Assembly: GCA_025361065.1 (NCBI GenBank)
Contig: JANYAY010000080.1
Location: 1-57,137, forward strand
Direction: 5' to 3'
DNA: 57,137 bases
Origin: Deltaproteobacteria bacterium
GTDB lineage: Bacteria > Desulfobacterota > Syntrophia > Syntrophales > Smithellaceae
This document shows, piece after piece, positions 36,230 through 45,582 of the stretch. Below the pieces are notes generated by a model that was given only the letters and a program-made list of their open reading frames with translations, ran no database searches and was not told where the DNA came from. The position numbers were made by a program, and so were the translations under genes. Each line of letters starts with the position of its first letter. Within the stretch, counting starts at the first letter, position 1.

Positions 36230-37306
36230 TCAGTTTGCCCTGTCGCCATCGGCATCGGCCTTGTTGATGTGCCAGTTCGACAGATCATGCACTTTTTCAT
36301 CAGATATATTTTTGTTGAATATTTTATATGTAAAATTTACCGATGGTCTTGCATCCGGGGGATTAAATACCATTGGTATTTTCTGGTATTCATTGCCTTC
36401 GGCAAGGATAAATCCTGATGACTTCAGGGAAACACCATGCGTCTCCCCCATTACAAAATAATCCACGAAATCGATGCCCAACATTTTGCACTCGTGCAGT
36501 AACCCTGCAAGAGCATATGATTCCGCATCTTCTGTTGCTATAAAATCAAGGAGTCGGCCAATCCTGTATTGTTTGTACTCCTCTGTTCTCAGCACCATGT
36601 AGGCGACCAGTTCCTCTTTCCAGATAACCGTAAAGACCTTGTAGGAGAGCAGCGGGTGTTCAAACCATCGCCATTGAACATACTCCGTGTCCCTTTTGAG
36701 GGTTATGGGATATTTACCGCACAGGGACTCAGATAACCTTGTCAGACGGCCGTCAGCCTGTGCGCTTTGACAAAAAATCATTCCCTCCGCATCAGGTATC
36801 GAGGGAAAAGGACTGGAAATTATTCGCACTGCCGGATCGTCTATCAACTCGGCACTCTTCTGCGGATCAAGGAAAAACAGATAGCGATCAAGATCTGTAA
36901 TTTTCCATCCGGAATGCTCGATCAGACGCCTGCCATCAGGGCCTACATTTAATGTTACGCCGAGGTCGCTGCCATTGTTTTCGACTTCTTTCAACAACAG
37001 GTAACCATAACCAAGCGTTCGATATTTTTGCTCTATCATCAGATTCATCTGGTAATTACAGCGTAGTGTTTTGCCAAAGCAATAGAAATCAACTGGAATC
37101 CAGGCGTAGAATCCGATTATCTCTTCGCGCTTGCTCAATGCGATCACAGCGGTATACTCATCTTCACTATCATTGAGATGATTGTCAAAAAGCCAGTCAA
37201 AGTGCGCTTTGTTAGCAAGCGTGTAGTTTTCTTTGTAATTTTTGGTAAAAAATTCAGCAAGAAGGGGGTGTTCATCCTTGCGTAATCGTCTAATCCTCTT
37301 ATCCAT
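36230..37306 (-). CDS. Double GNAT-fold acyltransferase-like protein
   Basis: The 358-residue protein appears to hold two GNAT-like halves. The first (LAEFFTKNYKENY, MIEQKYRTLGYGYLLLKEV) has an acyl-CoA loop near residues 92-105. The second (VFTVIWKEELVAYMVLR, ESYALAGLLHECKMLGIDFVDYF) is weaker. The C-terminus NWHINKADADGDRAN recalls a conserved end seen in sugar-locus proteins of this type. It neighbours an ACP, so it may take the acyl group from ACP to a sugar amine. That is an inference. Confidence 0.65.
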   Translation of the reverse strand: MDKRIRRLRKDEHPLLAEFFTKNYKENYTLANKAHFDWLFDNHLNDSEDEYTAVIALSKREEIIGFYAWIPVDFYCFGKTLRCNYQMNLMIEQKYRTLGYGYLLLKEVENNGSDLGVTLNVGPDGRRLIEHSGWKITDLDRYLFFLDPQKSAELIDDPAVRIISSPFPSIPDAEGMIFCQSAQADGRLTRLSESLCGKYPITLKRDTEYVQWRWFEHPLLSYKVFTVIWKEELVAYMVLRTEEYKQYRIGRLLDFIATEDAESYALAGLLHECKMLGIDFVDYFVMGETHGVSLKSSGFILAEGNEYQKIPMVFNPPDARPSVNFTYKIFNKNISDEKVHDLSNWHINKADADGDRAN

Positions 37307-37315
37307 TTTAACCTC

Positions 37316-37561
37316 TCAACAGAACTTCCATTCATATATTCTCCCGGCCATAAACTTAACAGAGTTGAAAGAATCCAAGTCCAGTTCTGCCGGATCGATA
37401 GAAAGATCAAAAGAGTCTTCAATAAACAATATTAATTGAATCATATTGAATGAATCGATAACTCCCTCCTTGACAAGATTCTGCTCGCGATCGCGAATAT
37501 CGAGTTGCAGCTCATCGCGGATATAAAATTCCAGCTTTTCTTCAATGTCTTCTTTTCTCAT
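37316..37561 (-). CDS. Stand-alone acyl carrier protein
   Basis: This acidic protein of 81 residues has the phosphopantetheine Ser in EGVIDSFNMIQLILFIEDSF, the ACP helix II signature. Start 37561 has a GGGG site five bases upstream; the ORF-track GTG is one codon longer. It is not next to fatty-acid synthase genes but to a ligase, an aldolase and a GNAT protein, so it is likely a dedicated carrier for the acyl group made by this module. Confidence 0.88.
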   Translation of the reverse strand: MRKEDIEEKLEFYIRDELQLDIRDREQNLVKEGVIDSFNMIQLILFIEDSFDLSIDPAELDLDSFNSVKFMAGRIYEWKFC

Positions 37562-37666
37562 CACCGCCCCTTATGCAAAATAATTAAAGTACAGCATCTC
37601 ACAATCACATATAATTTTCGCCGGCAATCCGCAGTCTCATGCCGGCCGGTAGAAATCAGGCAGCAG

Positions 37667-38332
37667 CTATGATTCTACAGCGACACAACGTACCGGTGAG
37701 CCATCACCTTGGAGAATTTTCAACGGTAGAACAATCAACTCCACTTCCCGTTTTTTGATCTCCTGCAGATTGCACAGATATTCAACCAGGATGACACCGT
37801 GCCGCAGCATTATCTTGTGAACAGGCGAATCGTTTTCAGACCCCTTGCCGTTAGCTGGATTATCAGGCATTGGCGTATCCATGGCTAATAACTTAACACC
37901 ATTTTTTATAAGCCAATGCGCTGCTGGCTCAGATATAAAAGGATGACCGCTGTAATAACGCATGTTACCCCAATGGACTGACCAGTCAAATCGCATGATA
38001 AGGCGCTCCGGTCGAATATCTCCAAGCAAACCCTCTAAGTCTGCAACGCTTATCTCTTGATTTGGCCGTGCGGAAGAAAGATCGACGACATAAGCCGGAC
38101 CTATCAGGATGTCGAGTGGGAGTTGGTCGACGGTCAAGCCCTCAGGCACGAAATGGCGTGGGGCATCGCAATGTGTGCCCGTATGCGTTCCCAGAACAAT
38201 CTTTCTTGTCTCCCTGTTCTCAATGCCGTGCCTGCCGAGAATTGTGATTTCCACAACCGGATGCCAAGGTGCAGGAAACGTCGTCATCCCTTCATGAACA
38301 GGAAAGGTCAAGTCAATTATACGTTTAGACAT
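37667..38332 (-). CDS. Cyclase-family metal hydrolase (kynurenine formamidase-like)
   Basis: This protein of 221 residues has GTHTGTHCDAPRHF, the metal-binding HxGTHxDxPxH motif of the cyclase/KynB fold, and a late DTPMPDNP and SPVHKIMLRHGV region. Start 38332 follows a GAGG site; the longer ORF start is upstream of it. The family includes amidohydrolases and polyketide cyclases. It stands 105 bases upstream of the ACP gene and may process the acyl or a lactam intermediate, but its substrate is unknown. Confidence 0.75.
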   Translation of the reverse strand: MSKRIIDLTFPVHEGMTTFPAPWHPVVEITILGRHGIENRETRKIVLGTHTGTHCDAPRHFVPEGLTVDQLPLDILIGPAYVVDLSSARPNQEISVADLEGLLGDIRPERLIMRFDWSVHWGNMRYYSGHPFISEPAAHWLIKNGVKLLAMDTPMPDNPANGKGSENDSPVHKIMLRHGVILVEYLCNLQEIKKREVELIVLPLKILQGDGSPVRCVAVES

Positions 38333-38536
38333 AATCAATACCTCATTTGTTACCACAAGATCTTGGCAAAACCACCCAACAGCCATCGGAAAGCTATTGG
38401 CAAACTTTTTGTTTAAAGTAGATTCATTTATCAGGCAAAGCCTCGCGGACGAGGTTCAGCCCCCGATTAATTGAAAAAGCACTTGCTGCAGCTCTTACGG
38501 CAGAGAAGACACACTCCTGGCAATCATCAGGGCAAC

Positions 38537-39505
38537 TCAAGATTCAGGCCTGATCATCTTTACTACGCGCCCAGGATTGCCGACAAAAACCGAGAAATCC
38601 GGCACATCTTCGGTAACAACAGTGTTGGCGCCAATAACCGCATGTTTGCCGATCTTAACACCTTCCAGGACAACAACGTTTATCCCGATAAAACTGTGAT
38701 CGCCAATTATAACGGGTTTACCCGGAGAAATGGCCTGGAGCGACACGGGAAGCGCGAGATTACTGTACAGGTGGTTCGCGTCAGAAATAAAGACTCTGTC
38801 GGAAAACAGGACATGCTTCCCTATTTCCACAGAAAGGGCACACGAAATAAAAAAATGATCTCCAATGGCGGTTCCATCGCCGATCTTAAGAAAAGGACTG
38901 CGCGGACCATATATTTTTTTATCAAAATCATGTTTGGCCGCGGGGTAATGCTGTTTGGCATAAAGTTTTAACGCTGAAAAATCGGTTTGCATTATGATTT
39001 TCCCGTATCTACCCAAACTGACCCAATTGCCAATTTGAATATGCTGCGGAGAAATTATGTTCGTCGGCGTTCTTAACTTTGTTTCCGTTCCGAAATAGGC
39101 AAATGAATCTTTCTGCTCTTTGCTGACATTCTCGCCATAATCAGTTATCCAAAGCCTATCCCTGCCCCGCAATTTCTTCATCAATCGATATTTCTTACGC
39201 GACTTATCTATAGATATTTTCCCGTCATTATCTCTACACAACCAGTTCGGCCTCACCACTTCGATTTTTTGTGGAATCGCTAAAACAGCCGCCTTCTTCA
39301 GCTGCGCTAAAATGCTTTCTCTGATTTCATCAATATCAGCTACCCGTACACCGGTAAACTCGACCAATAGTACAGTCTCCCGGACATTCTCATCAACATT
39401 AAAATCTTCAAATACAACAAAATTGTCTTCCTTAAGCTCTTTCATTCTGCCGGATAAAATTGCTCTGATGTCAGATATATTAATATTTTTGCTTGAACCA
39501 GTCAT
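38537..39505 (-). CDS. Fusion: ligase C-terminal-like domain plus hexapeptide acyltransferase
   Basis: Residues about 25-120 (VVFEDFNVDENVRETVLLVEF, VRPNWLCRDNDGKISIDKSRKKYR) closely resemble the C-terminal subdomain of fatty-acyl-AMP ligases, including the Lys in a DGKIS segment in place of SGKI. From residue about 150 there is a left-handed beta-helix acyltransferase (IGDHFFISCALSVEIGKHVLFSDRVFISDANHLY, IGDHSFIGINVVVLEGVKIGKHAVIGANTVV, VGNPGRVVKM). No ligase N-domain is attached. The fused tail may position an acyl-adenylate or ACP partner. The reading as a ligase domain is by pattern recognition. Confidence 0.7.
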   Translation of the reverse strand: MTGSSKNINISDIRAILSGRMKELKEDNFVVFEDFNVDENVRETVLLVEFTGVRVADIDEIRESILAQLKKAAVLAIPQKIEVVRPNWLCRDNDGKISIDKSRKKYRLMKKLRGRDRLWITDYGENVSKEQKDSFAYFGTETKLRTPTNIISPQHIQIGNWVSLGRYGKIIMQTDFSALKLYAKQHYPAAKHDFDKKIYGPRSPFLKIGDGTAIGDHFFISCALSVEIGKHVLFSDRVFISDANHLYSNLALPVSLQAISPGKPVIIGDHSFIGINVVVLEGVKIGKHAVIGANTVVTEDVPDFSVFVGNPGRVVKMIRPES

Positions 39506-39663
39506 GGGCTCCTGTTCGGCATTGTCTTTTCTGGTCCGGGTGCATTATATGCTCGGCAGCTTTCAATTTCCTGTTATCTCCAAAGCAAACATACCCCAGC
39601 ACCAGCCAAACCGCTGTCATTAGTTATTTAACAAAATGTTTATGCTTTAGCTAAAAAAGTGTT

Positions 39664-40830
39664 TTAACCTTCGCATTTTACATTACAGAACTGTTTTTTC
39701 ACCAAGCCGGTAATGTTGATCGTCTTTAATATATTTTTTATATTTTCTGCCGCCGCACCATTACCATGCGGATTGACTGTCTTAGCCAAATTCGCCTGAA
39801 AATCTTTTTCATATAACCGCTGAAATGCTTCCTTAATACTTCCCCTGGTAGGTTCGCAATCGATTACGCTTTCCGCCTTAATTCTCCCTTTTTGTCTATC
39901 GCCGACATTAATTGTCCCGATTTTAAAACTTGGCGCCTCGATTATTCCGCTCGAAGAATTACCAACCACGGCATCCACAAACTGCATTGTGGACAAATAT
40001 TTTAATTGTCCCATTGATGTAAACGCTACAGCTTTTTCATCGTTTTTAAATACAAATTTATCAATCATTTTATTGATTGCCTTACCTCCGGGATCGGCAT
40101 TGGCTTTGGTAAAAATCATCCTGGTGCTCTCCAGCTTATTGATAACGTCCAATAAGCAGCCGAACTGTTTTCTCGTGTCTAACACACTTAATGTCACCGG
40201 ATGGTATGCGACAAGCAAGTTTCGCTCACCGAATTTGAATTGCAATTCTTTTTCCAGCCCCTTTTTGGTCAAAAACCGATTTTTTTTAATGTTATCTAAC
40301 CCGATAGCGCCAAAATTAAATACCCGGTCGGGGCTTTCCCCTAATTGAATCACCCTTTTTCTATATTCTTCCGTGGAGGTAAAATGCAAATGGCTCATTT
40401 TGGTAATGGAATGCCGGAAAGCATCGTCAAACGCACCTTCGGTAATTTCTCCACCATGTAAATGGGCAACCGGTATCTTACTGACCAGAGCGGCGGCGGC
40501 AGCGCTGAATATTTCGAATCTGTCTCCCAAAACAACAATAATATCCGGCTTTAATCTTTCGTAGGCTTCGGCGAAGCTTATTAACGCCAACCCCATAGAT
40601 TTCGCAACGCCCATCGCGGTGTCTGAACTTAAGAGGATCTCCAGTCTCTCGTTTATGGCAAATCCATCTTTTGCGATTTCAGAAAATGTAAGTCCAAACT
40701 CCGGCGACAAATGCATCCCTGTTACTACTAATTGCAGGTTGAGATCAGCATCGTTTTTGATCTCATCCAGCAGAGGCTTCAAAAGACCGTAATCAGACCT
40801 CGATCCCGTTACTACGCAGATATCTCTCAT
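39664..40830 (-). CDS. legG: Hydrolysing UDP/GDP-sugar 2-epimerase (LegG/NeuC family)
   Basis: This 388-residue enzyme begins ICVVTGSRSDYGLLKPLLDE, the NeuC/LegG start, and has VAHLHGGEITEGAFDDAFRHSITKMSHLHF and the VVGNSSSGIIEAPSF site. It releases the nucleotide and inverts C2 to give the 6-deoxy-mannose-type precursor for nonulosonate synthesis. It lies just downstream of legI, so it belongs to the legionaminate set rather than the Pse set, which has PseG. Confidence 0.9.
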   Translation of the reverse strand: MRDICVVTGSRSDYGLLKPLLDEIKNDADLNLQLVVTGMHLSPEFGLTFSEIAKDGFAINERLEILLSSDTAMGVAKSMGLALISFAEAYERLKPDIIVVLGDRFEIFSAAAAALVSKIPVAHLHGGEITEGAFDDAFRHSITKMSHLHFTSTEEYRKRVIQLGESPDRVFNFGAIGLDNIKKNRFLTKKGLEKELQFKFGERNLLVAYHPVTLSVLDTRKQFGCLLDVINKLESTRMIFTKANADPGGKAINKMIDKFVFKNDEKAVAFTSMGQLKYLSTMQFVDAVVGNSSSGIIEAPSFKIGTINVGDRQKGRIKAESVIDCEPTRGSIKEAFQRLYEKDFQANLAKTVNPHGNGAAAENIKNILKTINITGLVKKQFCNVKCEG

Positions 40831-41058
40831 TTTGTCGTTTCCTCAATTGTGTGCCTGAACTACCCAACCCCAAAGTCCGGTGCCGATGGATCTCTTTGCC
40901 GTTCGTATGCCCGCCTTTAGCAAGGATCCCGGCAATAATTTCTTCGCTTCTTTACCTGTGTGACTGCTGATCAGATTTATCTGCAACAACCTATTATGCT
41001 GGGAACTTGCCATGATTATTCCTGGCAGCCGGCCAGCTCCCGAATTTCGTATAATCGC

Positions 41059-42060
41059 TTATAGCAGATCGTCCTTTTCATAATCTTTTTGCGCTGCCTG
41101 CCCCAATACTTCATCCCAACGCATGGGAGAAATTCCGGTACCGGGACGTTTGGCGGAGATGTTGTCAGCGCTGAACAGTTCGCCCATCTTAATTGGCTGC
41201 GTTGCCACCAGCGACTTGCGTGCAATAAACTTATTTTTTATTTCATTCGGACTGGGATGTTTGATGCCATCACCGAGCGCTTTATCGATATTACGGATCG
41301 CCTGCACCAGCAACTTCAGTTCATCAGGCTCCAGGCTGGATTTGTGGTCGGGACCCGGAAGGTTCCGATTCAGGGTAATATGCTTCTCAATAACAGCGGC
41401 CCCCATCGCCACCGCGGCTATCGAAACTTCGATGCCCTGGGTATGATCCGAATAGCCTACGGCAATCCCGGGAAAAGAGTTTCGGATCGTCAGCATGGCC
41501 TGCAGATTGACATCCTCATACGGAGTCGGGTATTCGGTGCTGCAGTGCAGAACGGTAATGTTTTCCAATGACGTCCCGGCGGCGGTCAATACAGCAAGGG
41601 CATCTTCGATTTCGCCCAAATCGGCCATCCCCGTGGACAGGATCAACCGTTTTTTCAACGCCCCTACCTTCCTTAGATAGGGCAGGTTGGTGATCTCACC
41701 GGACGGTATTTTGAATATTTCCAATCCCAGACGGATCAACAGATCAATGCTCGCCAGGTCGAAAGGTGTTGACAGCAATTGCATTTCTTTGTTCTGGCAA
41801 TACTGCTTCAGCTTTATGTGCGCCTTTTCATCCAGCTCCAGCTTTTTTACCATCTCCAATTGGGATTCATCCGCACCCGTAGTCTCCTTCTGATAATCAG
41901 CTTTTGGTGCATGGAAAGCAATGATTTCCTCGGCCTTGAATGTCTGAAACTTCACCGCATCAACCCCGGCAGCAGCAGCTATATCAATCAGCTGAAACGC
42001 CATTTCCAGACTGCCGTTATGATTAACGCCTGCTTCGGCTATAATAAAGGTTTTATTCAC
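41059..42060 (-). CDS. legI: Nonulosonate synthase (LegI/NeuB family)
   Basis: This NeuB-type enzyme condenses a 6-carbon sugar with phosphoenolpyruvate. It shows FIIAEAGVNHNGSLEMAFQLI, DAVKFQTFKAEEI, STPFDLASIDLL, LILSTGMADLGEI and a C-terminal antifreeze-like (SAF) domain with RKSLVATQPIKMGELFSADN. Start GTG 42060 gives the conserved N-terminus and overlaps legH by eight bases; the longer ORF runs into that gene. It pairs with LegC, LegH and LegG for legionaminic acid. Confidence 0.92.
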   Translation of the reverse strand: MNKTFIIAEAGVNHNGSLEMAFQLIDIAAAAGVDAVKFQTFKAEEIIAFHAPKADYQKETTGADESQLEMVKKLELDEKAHIKLKQYCQNKEMQLLSTPFDLASIDLLIRLGLEIFKIPSGEITNLPYLRKVGALKKRLILSTGMADLGEIEDALAVLTAAGTSLENITVLHCSTEYPTPYEDVNLQAMLTIRNSFPGIAVGYSDHTQGIEVSIAAVAMGAAVIEKHITLNRNLPGPDHKSSLEPDELKLLVQAIRNIDKALGDGIKHPSPNEIKNKFIARKSLVATQPIKMGELFSADNISAKRPGTGISPMRWDEVLGQAAQKDYEKDDLL

Positions 42061-42637
42061 GGTAAAGACTATGTGCCTTAATGAAACTGTTGGAAGGTAT
42101 TGCTGCGCTTTCTGCCACCACCGCACCGCTGCCCAGAAAAGAACCGCTGCCTATTTTAACCCCGCCATTCACAATCGCACCTGTGGAGATATGACAATGA
42201 TCTTCAATCACGGCATCATGTTCCACCAGGGATTTGGTATTGATAATGCAGTTTAAGCCAACCCGCGCACCGGCATTGATCACCGCCTGATGCATTACAA
42301 TGGTGCCCTCAGCAACATAAGCATGGGATGAGACATAGGCCAAAGGTGACTGAATTACTGGAAAACATGCACCCATCTGCCTCAAACCACTGAAAAGCTC
42401 TCTGCGTCGGTGGGGTGATTTAATCTGCCCCAGCGTAATCAGAACGTTGCCGTAGACCCTGGTCAATTCCGGCAAATCCGCATCCGAGCCAATGACAGGA
42501 TATCCCAATATCTTAAGCTGCCTTTTTTCAAGCACATCCACAATGCCAGCGATGGTAAAACGGCCTTCCTGCTCCAGAACATCAATACAGGCGCCACAAT
42601 GTCCTCCGCCGCCAATCAGGATTATTTCTTCTTTCAT
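42053..42637 (-). CDS. legH: NeuD/PglD-type sugar N-acetyltransferase (LegH)
   Basis: Residues 1-80 form a Rossmann-like PglD_N domain (IILIGGGGHCGACIDVLEQEG). Then come hexapeptide repeats (EGTIVMHQAVINAGARVGLNCIINTKSLVEHDAVIEDHCHI) with the catalytic His. It acetylates the 4-amino sugar from LegC. It overlaps legC by four bases and legI by eight, so the three are coupled. The donor may be acetyl-CoA or a special acyl. Confidence 0.9.
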   Translation of the reverse strand: MKEEIILIGGGGHCGACIDVLEQEGRFTIAGIVDVLEKRQLKILGYPVIGSDADLPELTRVYGNVLITLGQIKSPHRRRELFSGLRQMGACFPVIQSPLAYVSSHAYVAEGTIVMHQAVINAGARVGLNCIINTKSLVEHDAVIEDHCHISTGAIVNGGVKIGSGSFLGSGAVVAESAAIPSNSFIKAHSLYRE

Positions 42638-43785
42638 ATACGCACACTGCTGGGGATATTAACCAGTCGTTCTTCCAGCCATTGGGCAACTTCCAGCGAA
42701 GTACTCTGGCACTGCCGATACATGGGAAGATTAGTCATGAGTGTCCAAACCGGCCTTGTCTGGACACCATTTTCCCGGGCATAGGCCAGAAAGCGCTCCT
42801 GTTCCCGGCCATCTTTTAAAACAATAGTATTCAGCCAGTAGTTGGAACGGGCATGCACCGGCTCGGTAATAAAGGGCAGGCCAATCTCTCCCAAAAACAG
42901 CTCATACTTATGCGCGGTATCGCGCTTGTTTGCCAGAACCTTTACAAAGCATTCCATCTGAGCACAGCCCACGGCAGCATTGATGTTGGACATGCGATAA
43001 TTATATCCTATCTGATCATGAACAAAAGCCCACGGATGTGTCTGCCGGGCCGTGGTTGTGAGATGTTTTGCCTTGACGGCAATTGCTTCATCGTTGGTCA
43101 TGATCATTCCGCCACCACCGGTCGTTACCGGCTTATTACCGTTAAAACTTAAAATACCCAGTTCCCCGAAGGTTCCGGTATGCCGCCCTTTGTAAAAACT
43201 GCCCATGGCCTCGGCGGCATCTTCAAGGACCGGTATATGGTATTTTTGGCAAATTTCAACAATCTGATCGATACGCACCGGGTGGCCAAAGGTATGCATA
43301 GGCACGCAGGCGGCGATCTTTCTGCCGGTTATTTTATTGTAACACCTGTCATCTGACTTCAGTACAGTATTATTAACCAGAAAATCATTTAGTTTAGCCG
43401 GATCAAGCCCCAGCGTTGATCGTTCTACATCCACAAACACCGGCTGCGCACTGCAGTAGGAAATCGCATTGGCGGTGGCAACAAAGGTGAGGGGCTGTGT
43501 TATTACCTCATCTCCGGGACCGGTTTCGGCCAGTAGAAGGGCTACATGTAGTGCAGCAGTTCCACTGGAAACAGCAATCGCATACCTGGCGCCGGTGTAT
43601 TGACTTACGGCATTTTCAAAACGACTCACATATTGTCCCACATATGATACATAGGTTGAATCAATGCAGTCGATGAGATACTTTTTTTCATTTCCGGAAA
43701 ATCGCGGCGCATGGAGAGGGACCGGATTCTCCGTTGGGTAAAGGGATTTAATGAAACTAATTATTTGCTCAAATATTATCGACAT
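42634..43785 (-). CDS. legC: PLP-dependent sugar aminotransferase (LegC family)
   Basis: This DegT/DnrJ/EryC1-family aminotransferase of 383 residues has AVSSGTAALHVALLLAE, LEDAAEAMGSFYKGRHTGTFG and the PLP Lys in SFNGNKPVTTGGGGM. LegC aminates C4 of the 4-keto-6-deoxy-GlcNAc nucleotide. No LegB dehydratase is present beside it, as would be usual, so its keto substrate must come from WbpM (5979-7883) or another gene outside the window. Confidence 0.9.
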   Translation of the reverse strand: MSIIFEQIISFIKSLYPTENPVPLHAPRFSGNEKKYLIDCIDSTYVSYVGQYVSRFENAVSQYTGARYAIAVSSGTAALHVALLLAETGPGDEVITQPLTFVATANAISYCSAQPVFVDVERSTLGLDPAKLNDFLVNNTVLKSDDRCYNKITGRKIAACVPMHTFGHPVRIDQIVEICQKYHIPVLEDAAEAMGSFYKGRHTGTFGELGILSFNGNKPVTTGGGGMIMTNDEAIAVKAKHLTTTARQTHPWAFVHDQIGYNYRMSNINAAVGCAQMECFVKVLANKRDTAHKYELFLGEIGLPFITEPVHARSNYWLNTIVLKDGREQERFLAYARENGVQTRPVWTLMTNLPMYRQCQSTSLEVAQWLEERLVNIPSSVRI

Positions 43786-44003
43786 TCTCTTGACGGCTCT
43801 CCATGAGAATAAACGGATTGTATTTTAATAATAGCATATGTAATGGGATCAGGAATAGCAATATCCGGTGAAATCTGCAAAACATTAATGCTGTCTGTGT
43901 TTTTCCATCATCCCGGTTTTCTCTTCCCCATGAGAGAAGAGGCAATAACTTTTCCGGCTCATTCCTATTGCCGTTGCACAGGACACGATAAATTAACGGC
44001 AAT

Positions 44004-45383
44004 TTATGCGGTAGATGTCTGCGACTGAGGCTTGAGCAACCAAATGGAAAAAATCACAAATATTCCTTTATAGACAAAATCATGGACAAACGTAAAGTCC
44101 AGGCCCATACCGCTAATCCAGCCATAAAAAAGCGAAGCGACGTAAAAATAGAATAAATAATAACCAAACGAATAAGAAAATTTGAATTTTTTCAGCATTA
44201 TTTTCAACGCCAGCAAAATTAAAAGAAATACTAAAAATGAAAAGTAGCCGAATAGTATCTGACTTTCCGCAAAAACAGTTAACTCCTCGGAATTTGGCCC
44301 CGCACTCTCACCATGATAAACGGTATATATTGCTCTGCTGACCAGAGGCACATCATTAAAAACATCAAACCCTGGAGTCAATAAATCGACAACTGCCATT
44401 AAGTAGTTTCCCAGGTTGACTACTGATCGATAAGTATCATTGGAATACTTTTCTATAAAAAAGTCCAAGAAACCAATCCGGTAAGAGACTCCAGAGAAGA
44501 TAATCGACATATCGTTCAGCCCCTGGGCTAACATATCGGGAATAACACCCAGCATGATTTGCCCGCGCTGATAAAAATTAAACCCTATCCCTAAGAAAAA
44601 CAGGCCGACAGATAAACAGGCCGCAATTATCAAGCCGAGAAGCAAACGTAAGGAAATTTTGAATGATGTCCCGAAAATCACGTTGACAGCAAGAAGCAGG
44701 GCCAGCATGATCTGCAGGATTCCGGATTTACTGCCCGTGTACATAATCGTCAGGATAATTATAGCAAAAAATATTAAAATAATGTTCCGATATTTGGCCA
44801 GGACACTTTTTTCCACACAAAATAGCAAAAGCGCCAACATACCCAATACTGATGTAATGGGAAATATTGCCGATAAAATAGCAAAGAAATTGTTGAGCGT
44901 CGCCTGGTCCAGTTTCCAGTAAAAAATATAATTTATCAGATTTAATGCTATTATTATAAAAGAATACAGCAATATTTTCCTGATAGTCGTCTCCGGGATA
45001 GGCTCAAGATTGCGCTGCGGTATCTTCGGGTTAACTAAAATAATGCAGGCTATTAATATTGAATATTGAAAAGCAAGCACTATTAGACTCGATGAAATAA
45101 CATCCGGATTGACATTCCGTAATATTACATCGCTGACAACAGACTCATTAATTACAAATGGTATTCTGGATATATAAAAGATTACAAATACAATATTTAA
45201 TAATTCCAAAAAGACATTTTTAAATTTAATATTTATAACGATCGCAACAAACGAGATCAGAAGAAGCAGGTATATGGCGTTCTCTGCTGCTGCCAGATAA
45301 CTGCTGTTTATATCCGCTACCAGAAAAATAGCACCGACTGTCAACACAGCCATTAATAAGATGTGGTATATTCTTATCGCCAT
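44004..45383 (-). CDS. wzy: Wzy-like O-antigen polymerase
   Basis: This very hydrophobic protein of 459 residues has about twelve predicted membrane segments and a large hydrophilic loop (about residues 280-380, with GLNDMSIIFSGVSYRIG and VVNLGNYLMAVVDLL) typical of Wzy polymerases. Start 45383 has an AGGA site; the ORF-track start at 45428 lacks one. It would join repeat units on undecaprenyl carriers in the periplasm. Wzy proteins are divergent, so the call rests on topology and on the Wzx and Wzz neighbours. Confidence 0.75.
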   Translation of the reverse strand: MAIRIYHILLMAVLTVGAIFLVADINSSYLAAAENAIYLLLLISFVAIVINIKFKNVFLELLNIVFVIFYISRIPFVINESVVSDVILRNVNPDVISSSLIVLAFQYSILIACIILVNPKIPQRNLEPIPETTIRKILLYSFIIIALNLINYIFYWKLDQATLNNFFAILSAIFPITSVLGMLALLLFCVEKSVLAKYRNIILIFFAIIILTIMYTGSKSGILQIMLALLLAVNVIFGTSFKISLRLLLGLIIAACLSVGLFFLGIGFNFYQRGQIMLGVIPDMLAQGLNDMSIIFSGVSYRIGFLDFFIEKYSNDTYRSVVNLGNYLMAVVDLLTPGFDVFNDVPLVSRAIYTVYHGESAGPNSEELTVFAESQILFGYFSFLVFLLILLALKIMLKKFKFSYSFGYYLFYFYVASLFYGWISGMGLDFTFVHDFVYKGIFVIFSIWLLKPQSQTSTA

Positions 45384-45582
45384 TGCATCCTGTCTGAAAA
45401 AGATTGTAACTGTTTCGTGGCAGTCCAAAGATTCCCAAACCGTTCACTGCACACGGAAGTTATTAGCGACTGCCGCTAAAGGCGCTGCGCGAGCAGCAAT
45501 ATATGATCCGATAAATGCCTTAACGATCACCGCTAACAATTAATATTCTTTTTTCAGTAAGTAAGAATTGATCAGGACAGGC

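Noticed and set aside
37316-37561. ACP as part of fatty-acid synthesis
   Set aside because: No fab genes adjoin it; neighbours are a ligase, aldolase and GNAT protein.
40831-41058. Small ORF or RNA in the 228-base gap between legG and legI
   Set aside because: The only ORF (41016-41225) overlaps legI and has no family features; no stable hairpin or RNA motif was recognised.
43769-44002. 77-residue minus-strand ORF between legC and wzy
   Set aside because: It shows no recognisable pattern and overlaps the legC start; the 218-base gap appears non-coding.
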